Positions 44,132-53,440 of a stretch of DNA of 64,000 nt are shown in pieces. The DNA lies in NCBI RefSeq assembly GCF_014701235.1, contig NZ_AP022873.1, positions 1,302,001 through 1,366,000 of the forward strand, read 5' to 3'. A program made the position numbers and the translations under genes. Position 1 is the stretch's first letter; each line of letters opens with the position of its first letter. The stretch comes from Dissulfurispira thermophila (GTDB lineage Bacteria > Nitrospirota > Thermodesulfovibrionia > Thermodesulfovibrionales > Dissulfurispiraceae). A model generated the notes under the pieces. That model was not told the origin of the DNA. It was given only the letters and a program-made list of their open reading frames with translations, and did no database searches.

Positions 44132-44605
44132 TTAGGCAAAACTAATTTCTATAATTTCGTATTCTATTGTCCTTGCAGGAGCTTTTACTACAGCAACATC
44201 ACCTACTTCCTTGCCAATAAGTGCCTTCCCAACAGGTGAGCTTATAGATATTTTCCCTGCTTTTACATCAGCTTCCTCAGGACCTACAAGTGTAAACTCA
44301 TACTCTGTATCAGCTTCTGTATCAATAACCTTTACCTTTGCACCAAATGCTACCCTTGACTGATTAATCTTCGCAGGGTCTATAACATCAGCCATTGCAA
44401 GTTTTGCCTGAAGTTCCTGAATACGGCCCTCTATAAAAGACTGTCTTTCCTTGGCCGCATGATATTCTGCATTTTCAGACAGGTCACCATGTGCCCTTGC
44501 CTCTGCTATATCCTGTATGTTCTTAGGTCTTTCTACCTTTAGAAGTCTATCAAGCTCATCTTTAAGTTTTTGATAACCCTCTGGCGTCATTGGAACACGA
44601 TTCAT
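44132..44605 (-). CDS. greA: Transcription elongation factor GreA
   Basis: 157 residues: MTPEGYQKLKDELDRLLKVERP, then EARAHGDLSENAEYHAAKERQ with the acidic coiled-coil tip (D, E) that stimulates RNA polymerase transcript cleavage, and the C-terminal ISSPVGKALIGKEVGD. Located 25 bp upstream of pyrK on the same strand. Confidence 0.96.
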   Translation of the reverse strand: MNRVPMTPEGYQKLKDELDRLLKVERPKNIQDIAEARAHGDLSENAEYHAAKERQSFIEGRIQELQAKLAMADVIDPAKINQSRVAFGAKVKVIDTEADTEYEFTLVGPEEADVKAGKISISSPVGKALIGKEVGDVAVVKAPARTIEYEIIEISFA

Positions 44606-44761
44606 TATAATTACATCCTCCTTTGAGTAGTCAGATTTTCCTAACTACTTATCATTGGTCACTAAATAAAATAACACTTTTACATTGATTTTTTCAAAAC
44701 TAACTGCTATCTACCTAATTTGAGCACTTTTATACAAAAGGAAAAGAAAGGCTAAGGCTGA

Positions 44762-44813
44762 AGAAAAAACAGGTTAAGGTTGAGAAAAGACTTTTTCTTC
44801 AACTTTAACCTGT
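44762..44813 (-). terminator. Rho-independent terminator after fliW
   Basis: Near-perfect inverted repeat, ACAGGTTAAGGTTGA (44769-44783) with TCAACTTTAACCTGT (44799-44813), extended by complementary A/T runs. On the minus strand GTTTTTTCTT follows. It lies 60 bp beyond the fliW stop and closes the flagellar operon. Confidence 0.75.
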
Positions 44814-44873
44814 CTTTAAGTCGCTGCACCTGCTTATATATCTCAGGACAAGAATGACTCAATTTAGGATCTA

Positions 44874-45302
44874 TTAATCATTAGCTGATGGAATAGAAGA
44901 CACAGGGACCCTGAAGGAATAACGATCATCGTCGAGAATTATCTGCATTGCCTTGAATTTTGATGTATTAACAACTATAGGGGCCTTTAAATTAGCATTC
45001 AACTGTCCTTCTGTAACATTTAAGATCACAAGTATAGCAGTGTCTAATGCATCTTTAATCTCTAAAAATTCTTCTATATCGTCTTCAATTGTAAGAGAAT
45101 AATCAGGAAAAAGCACAAATGGCTCTGCAACTATAAATGCAATGTCAGGGTCATCAACTGCATGAAGCCATTTTATTGGGTCTTTATAATCAAGTAAGAT
45201 GTACCTCTTTAAATGTGCAAAACCAGGAATGCCAAGTGGAAATTCAATTATCTTGCCTTCTTCTATTTCTATCTCGCCAAATCTTGTTGTATTTATCTTC
45301 AT
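44874..45302 (-). CDS. fliW: Flagellar assembly factor FliW
   Basis: 142 residues: [21 protein letters not shown] and [23 protein letters not shown], then VILNVTEG and [12 protein letters not shown]. FliW binds CsrA and flagellin, linking flagellin level to translation control. Overlaps csrA by 4 bp. Confidence 0.95.
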   Translation of the reverse strand: MKINTTRFGEIEIEEGKIIEFPLGIPGFAHLKRYILLDYKDPIKWLHAVDDPDIAFIVAEPFVLFPDYSLTIEDDIEEFLEIKDALDTAILVILNVTEGQLNANLKAPIVVNTSKFKAMQIILDDDRYSFRVPVSSIPSAND

Positions 45303-45547
45303 TTTATACCCAGAAAATCTTTAAGTTTGTCCATATCTAATTTTGCTGACTCAACATTCAATTGTTTTAATTTCTCGTAAAGTTCTTCTCTATAGATAGG
45401 AAGTTCTCGTGGGGCATCAATGCCAAGTTTTACAAAACCATTACCAATCTCGACAATTTTAATTTTTATATTGTCTCCAATGTTTAGTGTTTGATTCACT
45501 TTTCTTGTTAAAACAAGCATATTATCCTCACAGATGACAGAAAACAA
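45299..45547 (-). CDS. csrA: Carbon storage regulator CsrA
   Basis: 82-residue RNA-binding translational regulator. [20 protein letters not shown] is the family hallmark, so the true start is probably the ATG ten codons in (about 45520), preceded by GAGGAT; the upstream residues MFSVICEDN would not fit. [17 protein letters not shown] completes the RNA-binding strand and tail. It would bind GGA motifs in flagellin mRNA and is antagonised by FliW. Confidence 0.94.
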   Translation of the reverse strand: MFSVICEDNMLVLTRKVNQTLNIGDNIKIKIVEIGNGFVKLGIDAPRELPIYREELYEKLKQLNVESAKLDMDKLKDFLGIK

Positions 45548-45604
45548 GGGTCATAAGACAAAAATAAAGCCCTTCTTATGTCTGTTTTCTGTTTTCTTCA
45601 TCTG

Positions 45605-47074
45605 TCATTTGATAAAGTCAAAGAGACTTGTTCTTAAAAAGTCTGATGAAGCCACACGCAAGCTCTCAAGTGCAGCCTGACTTTGTGCCAATTGTGTAGT
45701 CAGTTTTGGAATATCAGCATCTTGATCATTAGAAAGATATGTTTGCAAATCATTTTCCCGATTGTCCTGAAAGTTGAATTCTTGATCAAGCTTATTTAAT
45801 CTGGCTCCAACCTCTGCCTGCTGTTGATAAACCTTTTCTGCCACCTTATTAATATAATCAAGTGCCTTCTGTATTCTGCCTATATCATTCATTTCAAGAG
45901 ATACTTTCAAAAAATGTAGTACCCTCAATACATTGTTTTCATTGAGATAATTGTTATTAAAACTGTAATAGTTTGGATTCGATGTATCAATAATATAATT
46001 GTAATTCGCTATGCCATCTGCATCAAGTCTCATATTCGATTTTACAGGGTCATCCTGATAATCAGGATCAAACGAGAATCTGTTAAGGCCAGCACCAGCA
46101 CCATCGCTTATGGTCTGTGATACAACAATTTTAATTTTATCAGACTGACCAACAGGATTTGATGCAATAACTATTCTATAGTCAGGAGAGCTTGAAGTGC
46201 CAAAATTTATAATATTTGCCTTTACCCCTGCATTAGCAGCATTTATAGCATCACGCACATCGTTAAGCGAAGCACCTGCTGCTATATTAATTGTGATAGG
46301 TGTTGTGTCATTATCTCCAACTGTTATGGTTAAATCTCCTCCATTAGTTGTACCTGAATTGAGTGCTGTAGGGTCAGCCACTCCACCTCCGTTCCTTATA
46401 TGCAATGCAGATATTGGGTCTGCATCAGGTGGTGTCTCAGGCTCTCCTGTAAGAGGGTCATTTGTTGAATCAAAATTATAATTATATGAAGGCAAAATAG
46501 CATTCTGTGGATCAGTTGAATTTATTCGTTTAAAACTAAACAATTCACCTGCTGGGATATTTAATCCAATTTCTATTGTCTGACTTATGCTTACCTCAAA
46601 GATATTTGTATCAGCAACAAACTCACCTGTGTTGACATCAATAGGTGCAATATTTGATTTATATCCTGAAAATATGTATCTATCACCAACTTTTGTATTT
46701 GCAATACCAACAGCACTTTCAAATAAAACCCCGACCTCTTTTGCTATCATAAGCCTTGAATTTGCATCTGTTGTCCCTGTTGCTCCGCTCAGTGCAAGTT
46801 CTTTTGCCCTTGTTAAAATATCGTTCAACCTTGCAAACGAAGAATCTGCAGCATCAAGAAAACCTTTTGCTGAATCTATAGCCCTTTTATATTCACCTAT
46901 TGCTGAGATGCTTGTTGTATAGCCGAGAATTCTCGACATGGCTGTAGGGTCATCAGATGGGCGATTTATTTTCTTTTGTGTTGAAATCTGCTCACTTGCC
47001 TTAAATATAGTCTCCATATTCTTCTGCATATCAGAGAGAAATCTGTCATAGAACATTTTTGTTGTAATCCTCAT
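45605..47074 (-). CDS. flgL: Flagellar hook-associated protein FlgL (HAP3)
   Basis: Hook-filament junction protein. N-terminal MRITTKMFYDRFLSDMQKNM and C-terminal QAALESLRVASSDFLRTSLFDFIK are the flagellin-like D0/D1 helices. At 489 residues it is longer than the roughly 300 of E. coli because of a central insert that includes a Flagellin_IN-like segment (ITINIAAGASLNDVRDAINA). Exported by the flagellar T3SS, so no signal peptide. Followed by csrA and fliW. Confidence 0.94.
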   Translation of the reverse strand: MRITTKMFYDRFLSDMQKNMETIFKASEQISTQKKINRPSDDPTAMSRILGYTTSISAIGEYKRAIDSAKGFLDAADSSFARLNDILTRAKELALSGATGTTDANSRLMIAKEVGVLFESAVGIANTKVGDRYIFSGYKSNIAPIDVNTGEFVADTNIFEVSISQTIEIGLNIPAGELFSFKRINSTDPQNAILPSYNYNFDSTNDPLTGEPETPPDADPISALHIRNGGGVADPTALNSGTTNGGDLTITVGDNDTTPITINIAAGASLNDVRDAINAANAGVKANIINFGTSSSPDYRIVIASNPVGQSDKIKIVVSQTISDGAGAGLNRFSFDPDYQDDPVKSNMRLDADGIANYNYIIDTSNPNYYSFNNNYLNENNVLRVLHFLKVSLEMNDIGRIQKALDYINKVAEKVYQQQAEVGARLNKLDQEFNFQDNRENDLQTYLSNDQDADIPKLTTQLAQSQAALESLRVASSDFLRTSLFDFIK

Positions 47075-47151
47075 CTTATACCTCTCCAGTTAAGTTTAAA
47101 CTTGTTCAAAAATTGTAATCCCTAATTATTTATTGAATAGTCTCTAAGTTA

Positions 47152-49950
47152 TTACCTCGCCATATTTATAAGCGCATCAAGAAGGTCATTTCCAATGCTT
47201 ATCATCTTTGCAGCAGCCTCAAATGACTTCTGGTATTTGATAAGATTTGCAGCTTCCTCGTCAAGATTAACCCCTGATGCCTCTTGCCTTTTTCTCTCAA
47301 GTTCTTCTACTACAGTATTATGAAAGCTCTGACTTATCTTTGCTGATTGAGATTCTACACTGACATCAGTAACTATTGCACGATAATAGTCAATAGGACT
47401 ACTGCCTTTAACAAATCTACTTCCAGATAATGATGCAATCAATTTTGCATTACCATTGTCACCGGGTAAAACAGGATACACCGCATAATCGCTCGAATCA
47501 GTTCCTCCTCCTGATGTAATAATTGAATTAGAGTTAAAGCCAAAAACAGTTTCTGCTGTAGTGGTTGAATGTGTCCAGTCCATAATAATACTATTAGGAT
47601 TCCCTCCGTTATTAGCAATAGTATATGCCTTGGTATTAAAGTCATATGTAACAGTATATGTATATGAAGTGCCTGTATCAGCATTTTCCATAGCTTTTTT
47701 TAACACAAGTGCAAGCTCATCCCTTGTATATGTGCCGCTCGGAATAGTTATATTTATGTAATTATTCCCCCCATCTTCACTAAATCTAATAGTATTGTTT
47801 GAGTTATCTACAACAATAGAGCCTTCTCTGAGTTCATTAATGCTTTCAGCATATCCCCCGACAGGAATGCTGGAATCAGCATCAGAGGTAAAACCGAAAA
47901 GGTCTTCTGCTGTTGTCAAAGAATCTGTCCAGTTTATAATGATCTGATTAGGGTTAGGGTTTGTACCATTATTGAGTATTTTATACTTATTCGTTGTTGC
48001 ATCAAAAGTAATAGTATAGTTATAATTTGTGGCTCCATCAGCACCTTCAAGTGCTTGTTTAAGCACATCTGCAAGCCTTACCCTTGTGTATATCCCTGTT
48101 GGTATAGTAGCAGTTACATATGTTGCTCCGTTGTCTTCGCTAAACCTAATTGTATTATTTGAGTTGTTAACCTGAATATAGCCAGCCCCTACTTGAAAAT
48201 CGCTGGAGTCAGAAGCAGAAGGAGCAATGGAAGAGTTGGCTGCAAAGCCAAATACATCCTCTGCTGTGGTATTCTGATGTGTCCAGTCAAAGGTAATAGT
48301 GTTTCCCGACCCATTATTGATGATAAACTTTCTATTAATGCTATCATAAGAAACCGTCACACCAGCTACACCCAAATCCGTTTGCAACTGCGCTGCAAGA
48401 CCTGCCCATGTATATGTACCTGGAGTAATAGTTGTATTTACAAAACCTCCTCCTGCCCCATCGTCAAACCTGATTGTATTATTAGAACTATCTATAACTA
48501 TAGTATCGAGATATGTGGGTGGTATATCGCCTGTTGCTGCAGCTACTTTATTGGGATCTGAAATCGCCACTCCCATATTAGCAGCAGCATTAGCATAAGG
48601 CCGTATAGTGAATGTTTCAAAGGTTGGAGAAGTGGCTAATAAAGCAGCCTGTGTGCCATCTATCCTGACATCAATACCGTAAAACTTAAGTGTCCTTGTG
48701 TTTGCAACAGTGGTATCTATATTAATCTTTGTAGTATCAATAGTTGTCCATGTCTTCCCATCAGTAGATTCTCGAATGCGCCAATATATGCCTGTAGCCC
48801 CTTCTTGCTGATATTCAGCCTTTTCCGATGCAGATAAAGAAGTGTATTTTGTGGAGTCAATATAATCAATCTGGTACTGCTTTTCAAAATCTATCATATG
48901 AAGATTTGATATAGTCACATTAGCATCTGTAATAGACCCTCCTGATACACTGGAGTCTTTTGTTGTAAAAGGCGAGCTAATATTACTGAAAAAATAATTT
49001 CCTGTAGAGTTATCCAGACCGTAACCACTCCTATGATATTCATTAATTGTCAATGTCATATCAAGGGCAAAGGCATTCAATCTGTTCATATAATCAGGTA
49101 TTCCTGTTTCTCTTAAATCAATGTTTGTTTTTAGCTCTCCACTCGATATGTCATTAGTGATTTCTTTTGTCTCTCCGGGCAATGTTATATAAAAATGCAT
49201 ATTATTGTCTGTATCAGTCGAGACACTCATTGTATAAGTCTTTCCACCATCGATAATCGGCACTCCTCCTATTAAAATAGAATACCTGCCTACATTATCC
49301 TCAAATGTGCTTACTCTTACTATCTCATTAAGTCTCTCAACAAGAAGGTCTCTCTGGTCTTTTAAATCCAGCGCTCCCGGGGATGTGGAAATTTGCTCAT
49401 TTAAATCAGCTATTTTTTTTGCAATACTGTTAACTTCATCTACAAGACTTTGACTGCTTTTTAAAAGTTCTGTGCGCTCATCGTCCAATGATGAATAAGC
49501 CCTGCTTATCCTTGATGTGAGGTATTCAGCCTTTTTAATTAGCAGTGTCCGCTGTGCATATCCTTCAGGATTTTGCGATACCTCCTGCCATGCATTGAAA
49601 AAATCCGTGATAGCAGGACTTATTCCTGTGTCTGATGCTTCATTGAATATATTTTCTATCTTTAAAATAGCCTTTTGATACGCATCCCAGTAAGAGAAAT
49701 TAGATTGTTCGGTTCTTATCTGTAAAGTAGTAAACGCATCATACATTCTTTTTATTTCTGCAATATTGACTCCTCTACCTGTCATGCCAACAGAGGTTAT
49801 TGTTCCTGTTGGTATATTTTGAAATATAACATCCTGTCTTGTATAACCAGGTGTTGAGGCATTGGCAATATTGTGCGCAGTGGTATCAAGTGCTCTTCTT
49901 GTGGTTAGTAGGGCTGTCTTGCCAATGTCAAACAAACCGAGTACAGCCAT
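47152..49950 (-). CDS. flgK: Flagellar hook-associated protein FlgK (HAP1), enlarged
   Basis: 932 residues, far longer than E. coli FlgK (about 550). N-terminal ALLTTRRALDTTAHNIANASTPGYTRQD and C-terminal VNLDEEAANLIKYQKSFEAAAKMI (shortened) are the conserved helical ends. The middle holds three tandem modules of about 100 residues at approximately 479-575, 589-685 and 709-808, each beginning with a DNSNNTIRFSEDGG-like strand, passing GTYTRxxLA and ending WTHSTTTAExVFGF. They probably form extra surface domains on the hook-filament junction. Confidence 0.93.
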   Translation of the reverse strand: MAVLGLFDIGKTALLTTRRALDTTAHNIANASTPGYTRQDVIFQNIPTGTITSVGMTGRGVNIAEIKRMYDAFTTLQIRTEQSNFSYWDAYQKAILKIENIFNEASDTGISPAITDFFNAWQEVSQNPEGYAQRTLLIKKAEYLTSRISRAYSSLDDERTELLKSSQSLVDEVNSIAKKIADLNEQISTSPGALDLKDQRDLLVERLNEIVRVSTFEDNVGRYSILIGGVPIIDGGKTYTMSVSTDTDNNMHFYITLPGETKEITNDISSGELKTNIDLRETGIPDYMNRLNAFALDMTLTINEYHRSGYGLDNSTGNYFFSNISSPFTTKDSSVSGGSITDANVTISNLHMIDFEKQYQIDYIDSTKYTSLSASEKAEYQQEGATGIYWRIRESTDGKTWTTIDTTKINIDTTVANTRTLKFYGIDVRIDGTQAALLATSPTFETFTIRPYANAAANMGVAISDPNKVAAATGDIPPTYLDTIVIDSSNNTIRFDDGAGGGFVNTTITPGTYTWAGLAAQLQTDLGVAGVTVSYDSINRKFIINNGSGNTITFDWTHQNTTAEDVFGFAANSSIAPSASDSSDFQVGAGYIQVNNSNNTIRFSEDNGATYVTATIPTGIYTRVRLADVLKQALEGADGATNYNYTITFDATTNKYKILNNGTNPNPNQIIINWTDSLTTAEDLFGFTSDADSSIPVGGYAESINELREGSIVVDNSNNTIRFSEDGGNNYINITIPSGTYTRDELALVLKKAMENADTGTSYTYTVTYDFNTKAYTIANNGGNPNSIIMDWTHSTTTAETVFGFNSNSIITSGGGTDSSDYAVYPVLPGDNGNAKLIASLSGSRFVKGSSPIDYYRAIVTDVSVESQSAKISQSFHNTVVEELERKRQEASGVNLDEEAANLIKYQKSFEAAAKMISIGNDLLDALINMAR

Positions 49951-50388
49951 TTATGCCTCCACCGATATTTTCTGGCGTGGTGTCACATCAAAGTTATTAA
50001 GGAAATTATATGAGGTCTTTATATAATAAAGAGACTTCTCGATCAATATGCTGTTAAATTTGTTGAGTTCTGATATACTGTTAATTATTGATGTAAACCT
50101 TAATGCTATATCTGATAATCTCTCTCTGAAACTATCTTCTGCCATACCAGCAACTTCTGTTATAGTCTTGTTTTTAAAGCCAAGATTGTCGAGTATTTTT
50201 TCCCGTGCCTCATCGCATACTTTTATCTGTGTAGTTATAGCTTCTTTGTCATTCAATAGTTGTTCAAGTGCCTTTGGGTCAAGGCTTACTATAATGTCTT
50301 TTTCCTTCTGCAAAAGTTCAACTAATTGAGTACAGAGAGCAAATTCCCTCTCCAGCACATTGATTAAATCTTCATATAAGTGAGTCAA
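49951..50388 (-). CDS. flgN: Flagellar chaperone FlgN
   Basis: 145-residue helical protein of the FlgN type (LINVLEREFALCTQLVELLQ, LLNDKEAITTQIKVCDEAR). FlgN is the export chaperone for FlgK and FlgL, encoded immediately downstream. Overlaps flgM by 17 bp. Identified by both sequence pattern and position. Confidence 0.88.
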   Translation of the reverse strand: MTHLYEDLINVLEREFALCTQLVELLQKEKDIIVSLDPKALEQLLNDKEAITTQIKVCDEAREKILDNLGFKNKTITEVAGMAEDSFRERLSDIALRFTSIINSISELNKFNSILIEKSLYYIKTSYNFLNNFDVTPRQKISVEA

Positions 50389-50665
50389 CGATAGCCTCCT
50401 TCAAAAGTTTGCCTGCTACTGCCTCACCTTTGACATTATAGGTTCCGGCATTGATGGCATTTTTAATTTCATCTACACGGTCTGCTCGTATTTCAGGAAG
50501 TTTGCTGACCTCTACTTGAAGTCTGCTTATCTCTTTAGCCTTCTCTGAGACCGTTACCTGATCTTTGGATAAAACCTCCTCTGATCTTTCCCCACCTCTC
50601 TCTTTCGGCTTATCAGGTTTTTGTAAATTAGGTCCGACAACCTCGAGTTTGTCTGTAATTCTCAT
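50372..50665 (-). CDS. flgM: Anti-sigma-28 factor FlgM
   Basis: 97 residues: a disordered N-terminal half with Lys/Pro/Glu, then SEKAKEISRLQVEVSKLPEIRADRVDEIKNAI (shortened), the sigma-28-binding helices. It holds FliA inactive until the hook is finished and FlgM is exported. RBS AGGAGG upstream. Between flgJ and flgN. Confidence 0.92.
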   Translation of the reverse strand: MRITDKLEVVGPNLQKPDKPKERGGERSEEVLSKDQVTVSEKAKEISRLQVEVSKLPEIRADRVDEIKNAINAGTYNVKGEAVAGKLLKEAIVDSLI

Positions 50666-50737
50666 CTTTCTATCCTCCTTTTGTTTTTATAGGGCATATA
50701 AGCCATATATCTATATATCGGAGGATTTGACTAAAAA

Positions 50738-51421
50738 TTAACCAATCATACTCATTGGATCCACTGCCACACCATCTTTTCTTACTTCAAAATGCAGATG
50801 AGGCCCCGTAGATCTACCTGATGAGCCTGAAAGTGCTAAAATACTATTCTTATCAACAACATCTCCCGGTTTTACGAGATTTAATGAATTATGGGCATAT
50901 AAACTTGTCATGCCATTTCCATGATCTACAATTACAGCATTACCATATCCTGATAACTTCCCACTGAATACAACCCTGCCTGCTTGAGCAGCTTTTACAG
51001 GACTGCCCTCTGGTATAGCAATATCTACACCATTATGATGCCTTAACCTTCCATCAATTGGGTCATATCTCAGACCATATCCTGATGTCACCCTGCCATG
51101 AACAGGCAGATTGAGTTTTCCATCCCAGTGTATCTGGTTTTGGGATTTAGCATCTTGGATACCTGCTGTAGAAATCTTTGAAAAGAAATCGCCAACTCCA
51201 ATTCCTCTTTCTTCAGCAATAGATTTAGCAATTTCTGATGTTATATAAGGCATATATGTCGAAACAGTTCTGTCTTTGCCAAAAGATGTCTGTTCCATCA
51301 TTATCTTTAAAAACTCGTTCAAAAAAACAGTTTCTATCTGCTTTGCCATAACCTTATTCGTTGAACGTTCAGAGTCAAGCATTGAGGATTGATATTCAAG
51401 TGGTTGTAATTTAGGAATCAT
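50738..51421 (-). CDS. flgJ: FlgJ-type rod protein fused to an M23 peptidase
   Basis: 227 residues. Residues 20-85 match the FlgJ rod-binding domain (VFLNEFLKIMMEQTSFGKD). Instead of the glucosaminidase domain of enterobacterial FlgJ, the C-terminal 130 residues are a LytM/M23 peptidase with HHNGVDIAIPEGSP and PHLHFEVRKD, zinc ligands intact. It would cap the growing rod and cut peptidoglycan cross-links instead of glycan to let the rod through. Confidence 0.9.
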   Translation of the reverse strand: MIPKLQPLEYQSSMLDSERSTNKVMAKQIETVFLNEFLKIMMEQTSFGKDRTVSTYMPYITSEIAKSIAEERGIGVGDFFSKISTAGIQDAKSQNQIHWDGKLNLPVHGRVTSGYGLRYDPIDGRLRHHNGVDIAIPEGSPVKAAQAGRVVFSGKLSGYGNAVIVDHGNGMTSLYAHNSLNLVKPGDVVDKNSILALSGSSGRSTGPHLHFEVRKDGVAVDPMSMIG

Positions 51422-51473
51422 ATTAGTTCATTACCTCCTTTGACACATGACACTCAACACACTCTGCATGACA

Positions 51474-52682
51474 TTACATTATCACCAGTTCTGCTTTAAG
51501 GTTTCCTGATGCCTTTATTGCCTGTAAAATAGCTATTAAATCCTTTGGTGTTACTCCAAGTGCATTAAGAGCCTTTGCAAGTTCTCCTATTGTTGCACCC
51601 TTTACTTCGACAAGTGCTGCCTTTTTTTCTTCTGCCTTGACCTCTTTTTGTGGCACTACCACAGTCTCGGCTTTTTCAGGAGACAGCGGCGGTGGCTGTG
51701 AGACCTGATATTCAGTTTTTATCTCAATAGTTAAGCCTCCATGTGCAAGGGCAATAGGACTAATGGTTACATTTTCACCTATAACAATTGTGCCAGTCCT
51801 CTCATTGACAACTACTCTGGCAGGCGCATCAACATCAACATTTATAAGTTCTACTTTGGACATTAAATCCACTACCTTGCTTGCATAAATATCAGGCACT
51901 TTTATCGAGACAACAGAGGGACTCTCTGCCCTGGCAAAAACACCTCCAAGAGTCATATTAATTCTATCAGCAGTCTTTTTAGCAGTTGTAATGTCCGGAA
52001 CAGTCAATAAGAGATCGAGTCTGTTTTTGTCATTTAACTGCACTGGTACTTCCTTTTCTACAATTGCGCCATTTGGCACAGAACCAACATTCGGATGATT
52101 TTTAATTGCCTGTGCACCTGCCCCACCAGCAACAAAACCACCGATAGATACAGGTCCCTGAGCAACTGCATAGACATTTCCATCAGCACCTTTTAGTGGT
52201 GTCATTAAAAGCGTACCACCCTGAAGGCTCTTTGCATCACCTATAGAAGATACCTGTACATCAACTTTTGAACCGGGCTTTACCATTGTGGGCAGTTTTG
52301 CAGTAACTATAACTGCTGCAATATTCTTTGTCTTTCCTTTTATATCAGCAGCATTTACATTAATCCCCATTCTATTAAGCATGTTGGCAAAGGGTTGAAA
52401 TATATATGTTCCGTCCTTATCACCTGTTCCGTTGAGTCCCACGACGAGACCATATCCAATAAGTTCATTTTCCCTTACACCAGAAAATGTAGCTATGTCC
52501 TTAATGCGCTCTGCATGAACAGAAGACAGACAACAGAAGACAGACAACAGAAGACAGACAACAGAAGACAGACAACAAACTTTTATTTGGTGAATAGGTG
52601 AAAACTTTGACACCTTTAAAACCTTCACCGTCTTCTGAAAGACAGTTTGCCTTCTGACTTCTGATTTAACTAAAATGGCCAT
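51474..52682 (-). CDS. flgI: Flagellar P-ring protein FlgI
   Basis: Periplasmic P-ring protein, 402 residues: ERIKDIATFSGVRENELIGYGLVVGLNGTGDKDG (mature start, shortened), IKGKTKNIAAVIVTAKLP, VSIGGFVAGGAGAQAIKNHPNVG. The signal peptide is unusual: after MAILVKSEVRRQTVFQKTVK its hydrophobic core (CCLSSVVCLLLSVFCCLSSV) is encoded by a perfect four-copy 14-bp tandem repeat at 52519-52574. An acidic/Lys-rich insert (QKEVKAEEKKAALVEVKG) lies near the C-terminus. Start overlaps flgH by 13 bp. Confidence 0.94.
   Translation of the reverse strand: MAILVKSEVRRQTVFQKTVKVLKVSKFSPIHQIKVCCLSSVVCLLLSVFCCLSSVHAERIKDIATFSGVRENELIGYGLVVGLNGTGDKDGTYIFQPFANMLNRMGINVNAADIKGKTKNIAAVIVTAKLPTMVKPGSKVDVQVSSIGDAKSLQGGTLLMTPLKGADGNVYAVAQGPVSIGGFVAGGAGAQAIKNHPNVGSVPNGAIVEKEVPVQLNDKNRLDLLLTVPDITTAKKTADRINMTLGGVFARAESPSVVSIKVPDIYASKVVDLMSKVELINVDVDAPARVVVNERTGTIVIGENVTISPIALAHGGLTIEIKTEYQVSQPPPLSPEKAETVVVPQKEVKAEEKKAALVEVKGATIGELAKALNALGVTPKDLIAILQAIKASGNLKAELVIM
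52519..52574. repeat. 14-bp tandem repeat, four perfect copies, inside flgI
   Basis: ACAGAAGACAGACA repeated exactly four times (52519-52532, 52533-52546, 52547-52560, 52561-52574). Read on the minus strand as TGTCTGTCTTCTGT it encodes the FlgI signal-peptide core. Because 14 is not a multiple of 3, copies are read in successive frames, all open and rich in Leu, Ser, Val and Cys. Confidence 0.97.
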
Positions 52683-53440
52683 ATCTTATCTAAAAACCTC
52701 GCTAACCATCCCGGTGATTGTTTGTCATCTAATACACCGTCACCCACAAGATAAATCTGTGCATCAGCAACATATTGAGACAAAATCGTATTGTTTGATG
52801 AAACATCATCAGGCCTAACAATACCTCTAAATACCAGGATCTCTTTTTCGTTATTAACCAATATCTCCTTTCTCGACTCAAGCACCATATTCCCATTAGG
52901 TAAAACATCCACAACCTTTGCGGTAATTGTTGCTGTAAGTGTACCCTCTCTCGTTGTATCACCCTTGCCTGCAAAATCAGATTTGCCACTTCCTTTTACT
53001 GAAGGAGAAAATACATTTGTCCCTTTGTAGAAACCATTGACAATTGGAAGTTTCTGCACCCCGAAATCTGTATCCATTCCAAAAAAATTGCTTAAGCCGT
53101 AATCCGCAGATGAATCACGATTTGCACTTGTTGTTGCTTTTTTAGATGCAGCAGATTTCTCACTGACAAGTATTGTTACCAAATCATTAACCCGTTTTGC
53201 CTTTCTATCTTCAAAAAGAGATGCACCATCCTTCCACAGAGAGCCTTCAGATGAATACATCTCTTTTTGCTTTGTTTCTATATACCTCTGCGGCATTGGA
53301 GCTTCTTTTATCTCACGAGCCTCTTTCAAGCCAGAACTACAACCCGTAAGAACAGAGGACAAAACACAGAGGACAAAACACAGAGAACAGACTATTTTTT
53401 TCTGACTTCTATTTTTTGACTCTCGGCTTCTGACTTTCAT
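52670..53440 (-). CDS. flgH: Flagellar L-ring protein FlgH
   Basis: Outer-membrane L-ring lipoprotein. I chose the ATG at 53440, which overlaps the flgA stop in ATGA and has GAGGG upstream; the 53506 start would add 22 residues. Lipobox VLTGC, then SLWKDGASLFEDRKAKRVNDLVTILVSE, and VLPNGNMVLESRKEILVNNE (shortened). The signal peptide MKVRSRESKNRSQKK and the core IVCSLCFVLCVLSSV come from repeats at 53351-53425. Confidence 0.93.
   Translation of the reverse strand: MKVRSRESKNRSQKKIVCSLCFVLCVLSSVLTGCSSGLKEAREIKEAPMPQRYIETKQKEMYSSEGSLWKDGASLFEDRKAKRVNDLVTILVSEKSAASKKATTSANRDSSADYGLSNFFGMDTDFGVQKLPIVNGFYKGTNVFSPSVKGSGKSDFAGKGDTTREGTLTATITAKVVDVLPNGNMVLESRKEILVNNEKEILVFRGIVRPDDVSSNNTILSQYVADAQIYLVGDGVLDDKQSPGWLARFLDKIWPF
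53351..53425. repeat. Repeat-family sequence encoding the FlgH signal peptide
   Basis: AGGACAAAACACAG is tandemly repeated (starting near 53356 and 53370), continuing as AGAACAG, and TCTGACTTCT/TCTGACTTTC motifs flank it. Same family as in flgI, flgA, murU-amgK and nagA. Confidence 0.8.

Noticed and set aside
45536-45604. Imperfect palindrome between csrA and flgL as a terminator
   Set aside because: It is ACAGAAAAC/GTTTTCTGT repeat-family sequence without a T run in the needed position, and csrA and fliW appear to depend on the upstream flagellar transcript.
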